DNA of 57,206 nt from Nemertoderma westbladi (GCA_032718475.1 JAUCBJ010006049.1:1-57206); one strand, 5' to 3'. Shown: positions 23,660-34,837, counted from the first letter of the stretch. Numbers and translations: made by a program. Notes: generated by a model from the sequence alone, not told the origin.

Positions 23660-26532
23660 GGAGACCCCAACACGTTAATCAGTTACTAATCCCATTTCAT
23701 TATCCTGCTATCCAGCCGTTTTATAATACCCTTCCTGTTGTATGGAAAAATTAGAAGAGATGGTGGTAGCATCAATTTGTAGTATTTCTCTCTGATAGGG
23801 CCCCCATAGCCTTAGACGAAATCGTAGCTTGTACTGTAGTTAGCCTTAGCAGCAGCTGCAGTTGGCTAACCTGGCATTGTTACCAGTATCCACCAAATAT
23901 AATTTGTAATTATATATTTGTTGGAGCATAATCTAATCTAGTCCTAACCTAAAGACACTATAAAGTCCTGGGTACATAAGGCTGTAAGGTTAGACATAAC
24001 ATGAATGTAAATTCACTAAATTGTAAACTAAACAATATGCTAAAAGTAAAGTACAAAGTACCTAGTATGCTAGAATGTACCATTATATTCTAAGTACAAT
24101 ACAGTCATTACACTGAAGAAACATACAGAGCTGCAAAGGTAACTTTCCATAACTTAACACAGTAACAGCTGTCTGGCTGTCTCTCATCTGTCATGCTTCA
24201 TGTACCTTTAAGTTCGATTCTCAATGTCACGTCCAAAATTGGACTTAAAGTCCAATATTGGACTTTTGTAAAAATTCAAAGCCTTATAAAAAAAGTTCCC
24301 CCTGGTGAATTTCAGGTCCCCCTGTTCAAAACTCTTATTTTTTGATATATTTTCGATTAAAGAAAAAAAATCCCGCCCGATCCAATTACCCAAGGCCCTG
24401 GAACAATTGGCTGATTTGAAGTCCAATATTGGACTCACAGAAGTCCAATTTTGGACTTGAACTGGAGTCGAAGTCCAATTTTGGACTCAAGTCCAATTTT
24501 TGACTTCTCACCGACTGACATATATTGTATAAACCACGTCAACCTTTGCGGCAACATTTCTCTAGAAATGGGCTCCAAACTGTGGAAGAATGATGGTACA
24601 GTATTCCAATTGACAGATAGAGCTAGGGCAGGCGAATGTTACATAAGTCTTCAGGCTGTCAGGAGAGGAATGGCTTCATTTGATGTACACAAAGTTTTAA
24701 AGAGGACATCAACAACCAGAAAACATATTTTTTTCCGAAGATGTGTGATGTGAATTGTGAATGATGAACAGAACAGATGAATGCCAGAATATGTAAACTT
24801 CCAAATTCTGTTATTGATTCAACATCCTGACATCTACAAGATATAGTAGGCCTTCCTGAGTCTGTGACTGTGCAGCTGTGTGAGCTTGAATCTCCCAACA
24901 GTGAGGCTTTGGTCTACTGTTCTTCTTACCAACAGTAAGGCGAATAGTATAGCGAATTTCTCTAGTCTTCTGCATTTTTCTCACCAATCACTAGAGGAGT
25001 TAACAATCATTAAAGTTATTAAACATGTCATGTCACATTGGTCACTGGTTACACTGGTCACCCATTATCACCAAGCTCTATAAGCACTAAGCAGCAAAGC
25101 CTACTGCTACACCCTACTGCTGGCAGGCTGGTGATGTTGTAAAGACTGGCGAAATTTGAGGTTTTATCTCAAATTTGAGGTTTAACCTCAAATTTCAATT
25201 TTCGCCCCCCAATAAAAGCATGTTTGCATCGGTGAAATATTTTATTGCATCAATGAAAGTTCTTATTTTACAATATATTTTAACATATTAAAAGTAGAAG
25301 TTGCTCCAACAGTTTCCCTAAGTCGCAGCAACACTCGTTATTATGAGCCTAAAAATACCTCAAATTTGAACAAAAAACCCCAATTTTCGACAGCCTATTA
25401 CCAGAATTCGAAATTTGGGGTAACCCCAAAATTGATGATCTCCCTGACTGCCTGCATTCTGCATGCATTGATTGATGCTAATGCACTAATGATACTAATA
25501 GACTACTGAACTAATACACTAATAGTGTAATAAATAGTTGCACCTACTGTCGGAATTTAAGACTGTACTGCTGTAAGCCTACTTTCAGACTTAGTACAGG
25601 TTTATATAATTGTAACTGATATGACAATGAAATCTGACGGACTCATTCTTTCAAACAATTTTGTATCATACCGGTAGTGTATCTATAAAATATAATCTTG
25701 ACCAGTTGACCAAATGTGGCCCCATACAGCCATATAATTTATCTAATCATTTACCAACCAGGTCAATCTAATCAATCAATAGGCCTATACAAATACAGAA
25801 ATAATACAAAAACCTAGCGAAATACTACAAAAACCTAGCGAAAACCTTCAAAAACCAGCAAAAACCTTCCAAAAACCTACAAAAACCTTGCAAAAACCTA
25901 AAACCTAAAAATTTTTCTGAAAAACCTATGGTTTTTGCCAGCCCTGCAATAACGTGCCACTATAACCTGTTCCTTTCCCTAAATTGAGAATTTAACATTC
26001 AGGTTGAGATATGCATCAAGTTTCCCTCTGCAGCCTTGCCTACACTCCAATCAGCCATTGGCAGATTGGATATGGTAGATAGCAGGATAGGCCTAACTAC
26101 TGAACTAATTGATTAGGCCTGATGATGGATTGAAATGATTGGGTAAAGTTGGGTGGTATTGGGTAAAGTTGGGTAAAGTGGATTGGGTAATTGATTGGGT
26201 GAAGTTGGGTAAAGTTGGGTGGTATTGGGTAAAGTGTGGTAAAGTGGGGTAAAGTTGGGTAAAAAGTTGGGTAAAATTGGGTAAAGTTGGGTGAAGTTGG
26301 GTGGAGTTGGGTAAAGTTGGGTATTTAGTAGGACCCGTCTCAGGCTGTCTTGCTCTTGTCTACACATTTCAGATTCAGTATTTACCATCTATTATTTACA
26401 GTAGGGTTCGACCGGAGCTCCGGCTCCGGCCGGACTTGGCATGTCCGGTTCCGGTCAAATTAGGTGCAGGAGCTCCGGCAAAAAGTATTTGTGCTGCACG
26501 ATGCATAGCTACATGGATAGGCAAGGCAAACA

Positions 26533-26596
26533 GGGTCCTACTAAATACTACAAAAAGCACAAAACAAGCACAAAAAAGCACAAAAAAGTCAAGAAC
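26533..26596. mobile_element. Solo Mutator-like terminus
   Basis: A single copy of the TIR seen at 13030 and 14330, starting GGGTCCTACTAAATACTAC and stopping abruptly after GTCAAG. I found no partner to the right, so it is a truncated remnant. Confidence 0.75.
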
Positions 26597-26644
26597 GTTA
26601 TCATGTAGTTCAAGTTCATACGTTCATGCATATAACGATAACAT

Positions 26645-26950
26645 TACCAATTGAGAGAAAGGAGCAGGTTACAGAGGCGGGATTTTCTAACCAAAACAAT
26701 AAACGACCATTTAACTAATTGAGGGAAAGGAGCAGGTTACAGAGGCGGGATTTTCTAACCAAAACAATAAACAGTCACTTTAGCAAATCAGGGAAAGGAG
26801 CAGGTTACAGAGACGGGATTTTCTAACCAAAACAATAAACGATAACATTACCAATTGAGAGAAAGGAGCAGGTTACAGAGGCGGGATTTTCTAACCAAAA
26901 CAATAAACAATCACTTTACCAAATCAGGGAAAGGAGCAGGTTACAGACTT
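26645..26950. repeat. 68-bp tandem array
   Basis: The word GGAGCAGGTTACAGA occurs at 26661, 26729, 26797, 26865 and 26933, exactly 68 bp apart. Each full unit continues GGCGGGATTTTCTAACC, then AAAACAATAAAC. Single diverged copies occur at 20958, 22603, 43449 and 43680, and one is split by the hAT-like element at 19571-25946. Confidence 0.9.
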
Positions 26951-27154
26951 AAAAAAGCTTGGAGCTGCCTGGCTGCTCGGCGCCCACACAACACCACACA
27001 CTCGCACTGCTGTTATACCAGTAGTTACTACAGTAGCCTACTGACTTAGATACTTCAGCTGTTCAGTATGCTGTTCTACATCCCTTACTGCCTTACCTGC
27101 TTACCTACCAGCAGACCGGTAGGCCTACCGTACTATTCTTCCAACTATTACAAG

Positions 27155-27698
27155 TTCTGCTGTTCAAAGTCCAATCAAAAAAGAATATAAATATTTAGGA
27201 CATTATATTACCAATACACTATCTGATGATAGAGATATTTTACGACAACGTAGGAAACTATATATGCAGGCAAATAGTTTGAAACGCAGATTTTTTATGT
27301 GTTCAAATGATATTAAGCAACGTTTATTTCAATCCTATTGTACGCCGATGTATACAGCTCACTTATGGTGCAATTATACTAAAACTGTATATAATAAATT
27401 TACAACATCATATAATAATACATTTCGAATTCTTATGGGATATCCCAAAAATTGTAGTGCCTCAGAAATGTTTTTATTTAATCGTTTGCCTAGTTGTGCT
27501 GCTGTGATTCGTAATCTCATTTATAATTTCATTGTTAGGATCGATAAATCATCTAATACTATTATCTCCAGCTGTTCTACATCTGATTGTATATATTTTT
27601 CCCCATTGCGACGGTTTTGGATGACTGAATTACATATTAATTTTAAATTGCCGAAGCTGTTATATATTAATTCCGTAAATATTAATTCTGGTAAATAA
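27155..27698 (+). pseudogene. Non-LTR reverse transcriptase, C-terminal (thumb) fragment
   Basis: The frame contains YLGHYITNTLSDDRDILRQR, then a segment with LFQSYCTPMYTAHLWCNY and a basic tail. This is the region just after the polymerase core in a group of animal non-LTR elements. The catalytic palm is absent, so it is a 5'-truncated remnant. It ends at a stop at 27696-27698, and a 3' UTR probably follows. Confidence 0.7.
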
Positions 27699-27837
27699 CG
27701 CTTATATTTATTGGTTGTTTGGTGATGGTGGTGTAGTAATGTTATGGTGCAAAGTGGACTTCGTGTTCAGAATATACACAATATCTGCAGTTAGTAGATT
27801 AAAAGTGTCTACCAGCAGACCGGTATCGTACCAGTTT

Positions 27838-28023
27838 TCAGACTTTTGAGGGGGGATAATTTTCCTGAGGGGAGGCATTATTTCCTAAGGAGAAAATGCC
27901 CCCCCGGGCTAAATTTCCTAGGAAAAATTGCCCGGGGGCCTGGGGGGGACATAATATCCTAGGAAATAATGCCCCGGGCAGCCGGGGGGCATATTCTAGG
28001 GGGGGCTGATTTCCTTGTGACAC
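27838..28023. repeat. CCTAGG/CCCGGG palindromic block
   Basis: Words such as TTTCCTAGGAAAAATTGCC and GCCCCCCCGGGCTAAATTT repeat in both orientations, producing several short nested hairpins flanked by G- or C-runs. No gene is present. It may be one end of another foldback element; no partner was found. Confidence 0.5.
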
Positions 28024-28291
28024 CGGTCAGCCGGTAGCTGCTGAGCTGTGAGGAACTCTGTCTTTTCAGCTTTTCTTTACTGCTGTGCTGATGTGATGAC
28101 TGAAGCAATGTCTGAATGTCAGTCTGTAGGCCTACTACTGTAAGTACCGCTGTCTTAGGCCTATCAGCCTATAGGCTACCCAATGACGTAGACCGGTACA
28201 GAACCATGGCCTACTTAAATGTAGGTCATGACCGTTCAGCGGTTGTCAATTGTCAATTACAATAAATTGTCAGTAACAGAAACAGCCACAG

Positions 28292-30163
28292 TATCGTAGC
28301 CAGTATCGTGGTCTTACAGTTTTATCAAAATCTTATATAAAGGAAAGGGTGCGTTAAATAACCCAGATAATTATCGTGGGATAGCTCTAACGTTTAAACT
28401 ATTAACCGTGATAATGAATAAACGTATAATTTCTAATCTAAGAGACCAGATCCCTCTTGAACAATTTGGTTTTTTGCCTGGAAAGAGTGCAGTTGAAGCT
28501 ATTAGACAGTTACTTAGATATATTAGTGAGGCTTTTAATTCGAGTTCTAGAAATGAACGCATTGTACAGTATATGCCTGTTTTGTAGATTTTAGAAAGGC
28601 TCTTGATTCTGTGCCCAGAGCCCTACTTCTATACAAATTGTATACATTAGGCGTCAAGGGGAAACTTTTTGATCTTATTAAGTCAATATTAAATAACAGG
28701 TTTCAAATTTTTGATGGTTTACGATTCTCAAATATCATACAACAACTTCGGGGTATTTTACAGGGCGATTGTTTATCGCCAACATGTTTTTTACTTTTTA
28801 TAGCAGATTTAGTCAGTGCTCTACGTGCAGTTGTTGCTACAATATTATCTATTTTTAATGCGGATGATTTAGTATTCTTTTCAAAGAAAAGAGACGATAT
28901 TCAGTCAGCATTGAACGCGTTATTCGAATGGTGCAGGAAAAATGGAATGGACGTGAACGTGGTGAAAACTAAAATAGTTAAATTTCGAAAAGGTGGTCGT
29001 TTAAGCACTAATGATACATTTACATACAATGGTAATCTAGTTAAAGTAGAAAAACATGAGTATGACCAATACTTAGGCGTAACAGTACAGACGTCGTTGT
29101 GCTTTACAAACCATATCAATAGTAAAAAAGTTGAAGCTTATAAGTTAATAGGTTCTTTTACTAAGTTGCAATTACTATCTACGGATACTGGTTTAAAGAT
29201 TTTTAATGGTAAAGTGCTTCCGATGATTACTTATGGCCTACCTGCGTATGGTATCTATCTTAAATTGTCAAACCTTAAAGAAATCGATAAAACGAAATCT
29301 ACTTTTATTAAACGTATTGTCACAACTGTATTATAATTTGTGCACCACCTAGCGGCCAGTATCGGAATAACAATTACAATACATTATCTTTCATTTACTG
29401 GTAGATGGCTCATTCAAATACATGTATAAAAGTAGCCAGAAGTCCTTATAACAGTTGGTACCGGTAGAGAATATTACGATTATTATTAATTATCTTTAGA
29501 ACACATAACTAACTTCAATTATAAAATACTGATAACGGATTACTAATGATACTGAAAACCTTTTTAATTTTATATATTATCTATATTATAATACGACGCT
29601 CCCTCACCCAGACTCTATCCGTACCCGCCGCACCCGCAGTCACTTCAGCTGTCTCCTGGAGTGGTCTGACAGTATGCTAGGTCTACACATATCTTCATCG
29701 TCAACATTAGTGCATAACTTACTTGGTGAACCAACTTTGATAGAATATATTTTAGATAGCTGCACTATGAACTCATTCCACTCCCCAAAAGAAGACTGTT
29801 TCTGTGGTGGGAACTGTGAAAACAGATATCACGCCCTTCGATGTCCTGCCTGTCCTAGCCTAAATTCGTTGGCTGCATGAGTTATATATATATGTATCCG
29901 TTTTGCACGATATTTTAGAATTATTTTTATCAACGAGTTGTTTATATTTAATTTAATAATAATAAATTGTTTTATTCACACACTGAACCAAAGTAATACT
30001 GTACATATGTAAATTATTATAAATATTATGAAATATGTTTTATAGAGTAGCCTATCGTATTTCAATATCATTGTTTTAACAGTTGCGTTTATCACCAGTG
30101 CAATAAGATGGAATCCGATAAATATATTTACCCCGGTATGGGGGTGTTGATTGTCTTTAAAAA
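28292..30163 (+). mobile_element. 5'-truncated non-LTR retrotransposon with 31-bp flanking duplication
   Basis: A 31-bp sequence (from AATAAATTGTCAGTAAC to CAGCCACAG) lies at 28261-28291 and again, identical, at 30164-30194. Between them is a reverse-transcriptase fragment with no 5' part, then non-coding DNA ending in an A-rich tail. This fits target-primed reverse transcription with 5' truncation. A 68-codon frame at 29674-29880 contains a Cys/His cluster (CFCGGNC...HALRC) of the kind found in retrotransposon C termini; whether it belongs to the same element is unclear. Confidence 0.65.
28340..29336 (+). pseudogene. Non-LTR reverse transcriptase, frameshifted
   Basis: The first part (to about 28570) has NPDNYRGIAL and EQFGFLPGKSA, early palm motifs. 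A one-base shift near 28570 moves the reading to another frame, which gives the catalytic FVDFRKALDSV, the GDCLSP turn and the second catalytic box as FNADDLVFFS (usually YADD or FADD). The frame ends early at 29336, so the thumb is incomplete. The polymerase would be inactive. Confidence 0.8.
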
Positions 30164-30194
30164 AATAAATTGTCAGTAACAGAAACAGCCACAG

Positions 30195-30777
30195 GCTGAC
30201 AGGACAGGCAGACATGATTACTCTAAACTTTGATAGGCAGATAGGCCTCTATTCTACTTTATTTATTATTCAGATTAGCCTTTATCCCAATTCCTAACTG
30301 TTTGTTTCATTTATTTCTGTCTTTGAATGTTGAAAATAACCTCCACCTTTAATAAATGCCTTACTGGTATACAAAATATATTAACACATACATGTTAGTG
30401 TGGACGATTGAGAGCCAGTTAGTTAATAAGGGTGATAACAGAAAAGCCATAGCTTGAAGGTTGCTACCACCGTGAGGGGGGCTGGGGGGGGGGGGGGGGG
30501 GGGGGGCGGCTAATGAAGGGACCTACATTGACAAATTATAAAGGATGTACTGTACAACCTACAACCAAGGCGTACTATATACAAGGCCATGCCATCGAGT
30601 TAACTGGGGGTGGTGACTGGGGGCAAGATTTTTTTTACAACAATTTGATAATATTTTGATATGGGGAGAGTTCTATAAATTTTCAATTGCTGCAATTTGG
30701 TCAATGGACGTAATTGAAGAATCCTCGTTAAGTAAGATAAAAAATTTTATGGTAGTTAGTGTTTTAGATAGGTTTAG
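30195..30777. other. Non-coding stretch with 23-bp G run
   Basis: No gene recognised. An uninterrupted G run lies at 30484-30506 inside a G-rich patch. Confidence 0.6.
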
Positions 30778-31215
30778 CTAGTAATTTCGACACTGGTTCC
30801 GACATCCTACTTCCCTGTATAAATATATATCCCATTCACTGAATGTTATAGCCCTCATAATTTTATTTACCCGAACACGAATTTTATTAATATATGTTGG
30901 GAAGGAGCTGTCCCATAAGGCAATACCGTAGTGTATCCGTGAATTTACGAGGGAATAATATATTGATTTGAGCACCGATAGAGGCAACAAGTGTCTGAAT
31001 TTAAAAAACAAGCCAGTAAATTTCGACACCACAAATATTACATTTTTACAGTAGGACTTCCAATTCAAGTGGTTGTCAAGTATGAGACCAAGATATTTAA
31101 TTTCATTTTTACACTTTAGATTAGTATCTTTCATTTTAACTTTGGCTACACTTTCAGTTGACCGCGGGTTGTTGGAATATAAACAATATACAGTTTTTGT
31201 TCGCGTTATTTTCAT
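30778..31215 (-). pseudogene. Jockey/CR1-like reverse transcriptase, C-terminal fragment
   Basis: The frame contains KYLGLILDNHLNWKSY and a stretch with SRIHYGIALWDSSF, the typical region following the palm in Jockey/CR1-type elements. The catalytic motifs are missing and the frame stops after 145 codons. It is in the opposite orientation to the neighbouring non-LTR fragments, so it is a separate insertion. Confidence 0.75.
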
Positions 31216-31529
31216 TTCGGTCCCGGGTACCCACCAAATTTACAAACTCCCCAAACGAAAATTCCAAATATACCCGCGCATAGTGGGCAAAAAACCAGAA
31301 GTTATAAAACCCAAAATTATTCGATTATGGACTGTTTTTCGGGAAGGCTGACTACTAAATTGTATTAAGTTGGTTATTTGGTTATTAAGTAGTTGTATTA
31401 AAACGTGGCCCTGAAGTTCAAGGAATCAAGTACTTGGCTTCAGGTAGAGATCATGATAGCCTAGCCTAGGCCGTGCGCCCGTGCCTAGTGCGAAGGGACA
31501 ACCTATTCCCCAGTGGGTTCTTTTACTGT

Positions 31530-32250
31530 GCGTGGTATGAGCCTGAAAAGGACTTGGAAACAAACAGACCAGGAGGCTACGCAGTGGGAATTTGGTTTGT
31601 ACTTCTTGGACTTCCCCAGTGGCTTCTTTTACTGTGCGTAGTACGAGCCTGAAAAGGACTCGGAAACAAACAGACCAGGAGGCCACGCAGTGGGAAAGGG
31701 AACCGGACTTTTCACCTCCTGCGTGGTGCGCTAGTTTGCAGTGCGTAGTGCAAGACTGAAAAGGACTTGGAACCAATCAGCATAGCGCTCCAAAAAGGGG
31801 GGGTTTGTGATCTATGGAGTTATTGCGAGCCTGAATAGGACTCGGAATGCAGCAGAAATCGCTCTCCTCTGCTAGCACCGACGTTCTACGACTTACAGAG
31901 AGGATTATGGTTAACGGAGCTATTACGAGCCTGAAAAGGACTCGGAACGTGATGGAAAATAATACTTCCTCGCTTGACCGACAGACACTGACGGATGAAG
32001 TGGTTTGCAGTCTACGGAGCTAATACGAGCCTGAAAAGGACTCGGAACGTAATGGAAAACTGCATCCTCTCACCGGACACTACGGATATTAACAGATGGA
32101 GCGACCAGCGGTGGGCGGAACTATTACGAGCCTGAAATGGACTCGGAACATAACGGAAACTGTCTATCCTCACCCGACACCGATGGACAGAGGTGACTGC
32201 AGTCGACGGAGCTATTATGAGCCTGAAAAGGACTCGGAACGTAACAGAAG
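31530..32250. repeat. ~100-bp degenerate repeat around GAGCCTGAAAAGGACTCGGAA
   Basis: The word GAGCCTGAAAAGGACTCGG or a close variant begins near 31539, 31645, 31827, 31927, 32027, 32128 and 32219, with a worn copy near 31752. Spacing is mostly 91-106 bp. In one frame each word reads YEPEKDSE. The same peptide recurs three times inside the degraded Gag of the BEL/Pao element just downstream (33384, 33441, 33502), so this block is probably part of that element's leader or an ancestral longer Gag. Confidence 0.7.
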
Positions 32251-32575
32251 CTGTAGCCCCTCACCAGACATCACAGACACCGACTAGACATGGGTATCAA
32301 ACATAGTTGGGGTGGTTAAAATCATATAAAGTAAATTTGACGTCTTATAAAGTAAATACTAAGTAAATTATTTGTACTGTAGGTTTATTACTGATGTATA
32401 TGTTTATTATAATTATTTGGTGTATGGGAGCCCAAATTTATTTAGAATCAGTTCGTCTATAAGGAATCAGTTAGCAGCGAATAAATTAACATTCAATCCA
32501 AACGATCTTTCTTTTTCACGATCTGCATTACAAATCCTAAGTTTGCCCAACACCAATAAGAGAGGTGTTGGAATA

Positions 32576-34790
32576 ATGGAGCACGAACCGGCCACTACTA
32601 CCAGTGGAAACGACCTACGAACAGACTCAGAATCGGACCAGGAACATAATATCCATAATGTGGCCCGCAAACTCTGTACATTAAAGGGGCTAGTCACAAA
32701 AGCCAACTCGAGGATAGAGACACTCTTAAAGAGGTCCAACACCTCAATCGGTGATATTCATCATCAGATACAAAAGGTCAGGATAATGAGTATGCGCAAC
32801 TTTCAACTTGATCGGGATGCTCTAAATCAGGAAATGATGGCTCAATGCAATGAAATCTAGGCGGAAGATAGGAGAATGGAGTTAGAAGAACAAGATGCTC
32901 TTCGTCGACAGAAAGAAGCAGAACAAGATGCTCTGCGTAAACAGAAAGAGGCAGAACAAGATGCTCTGCGTAAACAGAAAGAATCAGAACAAGATGCTCT
33001 GTGGAAACAGGAGGCCATCGAAAGCGCCAGAAGACACCGAGAGGCCATCAAACAGGAAAAAATGTTAAAATGGGAGGTGGAACAGCGTGCTAAGGAAATA
33101 AAAGAGCAAAAGATCATAATTCAAAAAAGGAATACAGATGAGGCCAAATTGGAGAGAATACGAGACTGCACTTCTCGAACGTGATCTCCAAACTGAGGAG
33201 GACAGAGAAAGAGGGATTGAGATGGAATATGAACCCATTATGGCCCTGGATTTGGAAACAACTCTCCCTTTCCAGGAAATGGAAATCAGAAAGACTAATA
33301 ATAAAACTTCTAACCTTTTCCCCAAAGCTCCAGTGTTCTACCCTCATACGGAGGAGAACCAGGGAAGGCATAAAGCCCAGTACGAGCCTGAAAATGACTC
33401 GGAAAAGATTATGCCATGCCCTAGTTGCAAAGCCCGGTACGAGCCTGAAAAGGACTCTGAAAAGATTGTGAAGGTTTGTTGACGGATGGCGCTTACCACT
33501 ATGATCCTGAAAAGGACTCGGACCATGGCGCCAATCCGACACCCGTTATAAACCCAATCACGTTAACTCCCCGACAACGACCAAAATATGTCATGCGGCA
33601 AATGGAGATGGATCCATCATATATGGGTGGTAGGCCAGGACAGTTTAACAACACATGTAAAACCACTTCAATGGATGTTTATATTATAAGGGCGCTTGAA
33701 AATCGTTATCCATGCCCAAAATGGAAATCAGAAGCTTCCATGGTGACTACACAGATTTCATCAGCTTCAAGAAATGCTTTTATGCTCAAATCGGTTCAAC
33801 AAAATTACTGATGCGCAACAATTCGTTTATTTATCACAATACCTTGGGGACAAACCAAGAAGGCTGCTACGCTGCTTTGAAGGAGGTGATTATGAAGCAT
33901 ACAAAGACGCATGGGAAGCACTGAATAAAAGTCGGTAAATGAACTGAACAATAGAAAGACTCGTCCGGGAAGCGGGTTCCTTAGGTGTCCCACAAAACAT
34001 CCAGGAATTATCAGACTCCATGAAAGAGGCATATTATAGCATAAAACCTCTAAAGAAAGAAGACCAAATTAATAACATCCTTAATTTAAGACAAATCGCT
34101 AGGAAATTCCCAGGATGGCTACAAACCAAATTGGCTTATAAATGCGTAGACCTACTACGCAGATGGTATCCTGACCACAATCCTACATATCTAGAAATGT
34201 CCACGTTTCTGGACGATGTCTCGGAAACGATGAACGAATCTATGTTTTCCAAACAAAGTCTATCGAAGCTGGATGGGGGGGAGCCAACAACGTGATCACG
34301 CATTCCCACCTCAAAACCCCAGTTTCGTGAACCCATTAGTACGATGGCTATCTACATGTCAGAAGAGGAAGATGAGGATGACGATGACTTTGAAATAGCC
34401 AAAGAAGGGGCCTGTTTCTTCGCTAACTGGGCACCAAAAGGAGAGGGAATCCCAGAAACTTTCTAATGTATATTTTGTGGTGAGAATCACACTGTCGAAT
34501 TCTGTCAAAAATTCAAGTATGCGGACTTGATACTGCGCTTCGAAACCATTATGAAGCATCAAGGATGTTTTAAATGTTTGGGAACAGGACATTACATGCG
34601 AGAGTGTGAGAAGAGATCATGTTGTACCATTTGCAGCGACAATCGACACCACACATTGTTACACATCCCTGCAAATTTCGACTTCTCTACTCTTCCCTTT
34701 AGAGGGGAAATGAGGCGGGCGAGAAGTGCATTAAATCTGGCAAGCCATCATATCACTCCACGGCCAAGGAAGGGACAAAGAGAAACATAG
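32576..34790 (+). pseudogene. BEL/Pao Gag, multiply broken
   Basis: The ATG at 32576 opens MEHEPATTTSGN. A TAG at 32858-32860 interrupts the frame, which continues into a heptad-like coiled coil with three EAEQDALRKQKE-type repeats (32885-33010). Further shifts occur near 33170 and 33475. At 33710-33920, split over two frames, is the DUF1759-like region that opens with PKMEIRSFHGDYTDF. A TAA at 34464 precedes zinc knuckles CIFCGENHTVEFC and CFKCLGTGHYMREC, then CTICSDNRHH. Gag would package the RNA into particles; this copy cannot make an intact one. Confidence 0.85.
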
Positions 34791-34837
34791 AACTTTATAA
34801 CTATAAACCAAAAAAGGACGTCACCAATGTCTCACAT

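Larger units (their letters stand above)
21653..24517. mobile_element. CAGTC-terminus TIR element with 5-bp TSD (copy 3 of 3)
   Basis: The left end is CAGTCGGTGAGAAGTCAAAA, the right end its reverse complement (GACTTCTCACCGACTG). ACATA flanks both sides (21648-21652, 24518-24522). The TIRs are arrays of AAGTCCAATTTTGGACTT, a self-complementary word, at 21665-21745, 24232-24275 and 24419-24510. The interior holds a non-LTR fragment (22124-22560) and hAT-like element A copy 2 (22715-23659). No transposase. Confidence 0.8.
20185..25450. mobile_element. CAGTC-terminus TIR element with 5-bp TSD (copy 2 of 3)
   Basis: The left end is CAGTCAGGGAGATCATCAA, and the right end is its exact reverse complement. 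CCTGC flanks both sides (20180-20184 and 25451-25455). Just inside, the TIRs become runs of words such as CCTCAAATTTGAGG and ACCCCAAATTT (20200-20310, 25150-25200, 25355-25435). It contains the palindrome at 20858-21135 and the element at 21653-24517. The remaining interior (20310-21650, 24520-25140) is non-coding DNA without a recognisable protein. Confidence 0.8.
19571..25946. mobile_element. hAT-like element B (6.4 kb with nested insertions)
   Basis: The ends are CAGGGCTGGCAAAGTAGG on the left and, in reverse complement, CAGGGCTGGCAAAAACCATAGG on the right. They closely resemble hAT-like element A (CAGGGATGGCAAAAACCATGG). Flanks are GAATAACG (19563-19570) and CAATAACG (25947-25954), an 8-bp duplication with one mismatch. 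Joining the flanks restores a copy of a dispersed repeat also seen at 43449-43502 (GTTTTGGTTAGAA...CACTGTAACCTGCTCC), which supports the insertion. Subterminal DNA is an array of AGGTTTTTGT words. Without the element nested at 20185-25450 it would be about 1.1 kb. Confidence 0.78.
16210..26336. mobile_element. Large Mutator-like element (10.1 kb), 9-bp TSD, outermost shell of a nest
   Basis: The left end (GGTCCTACTAATTACCCAACTTTACCC...) and right end (...GGGTAAAGTTGGGTATTTAGTAGGACCC) are inverted repeats of about 150-190 bp built from ACCCAACTTT words. GTCTCAGGC flanks both ends (16201-16209 and 26337-26345), an exact 9-bp TSD. The outermost 15 bases (GGGTCCTACTAAATA at the right end) match the termini of the element at 13030-14330, though the left end has lost one G and one A. 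Most of its length is made of later insertions: 16489-17608, 17816-19531 and 19571-25946. Taking these out leaves under 1 kb, so the original element was small and encodes no transposase. Confidence 0.8.

Noticed and set aside
20189-25446. Reading the element at 20185-25450 as hAT-like with CAGGG ends
   Set aside because: With CAGGG as terminus the flanking 8 bp do not match. Starting four bases further out, at CAGTC, gives a perfect 5-bp TSD (CCTGC).
26405-26420. GGTTCGACC resembling a tRNA B box
   Set aside because: No A box or cloverleaf can be drawn around it; it lies in a CCGGAGCTCCGG palindromic stretch.
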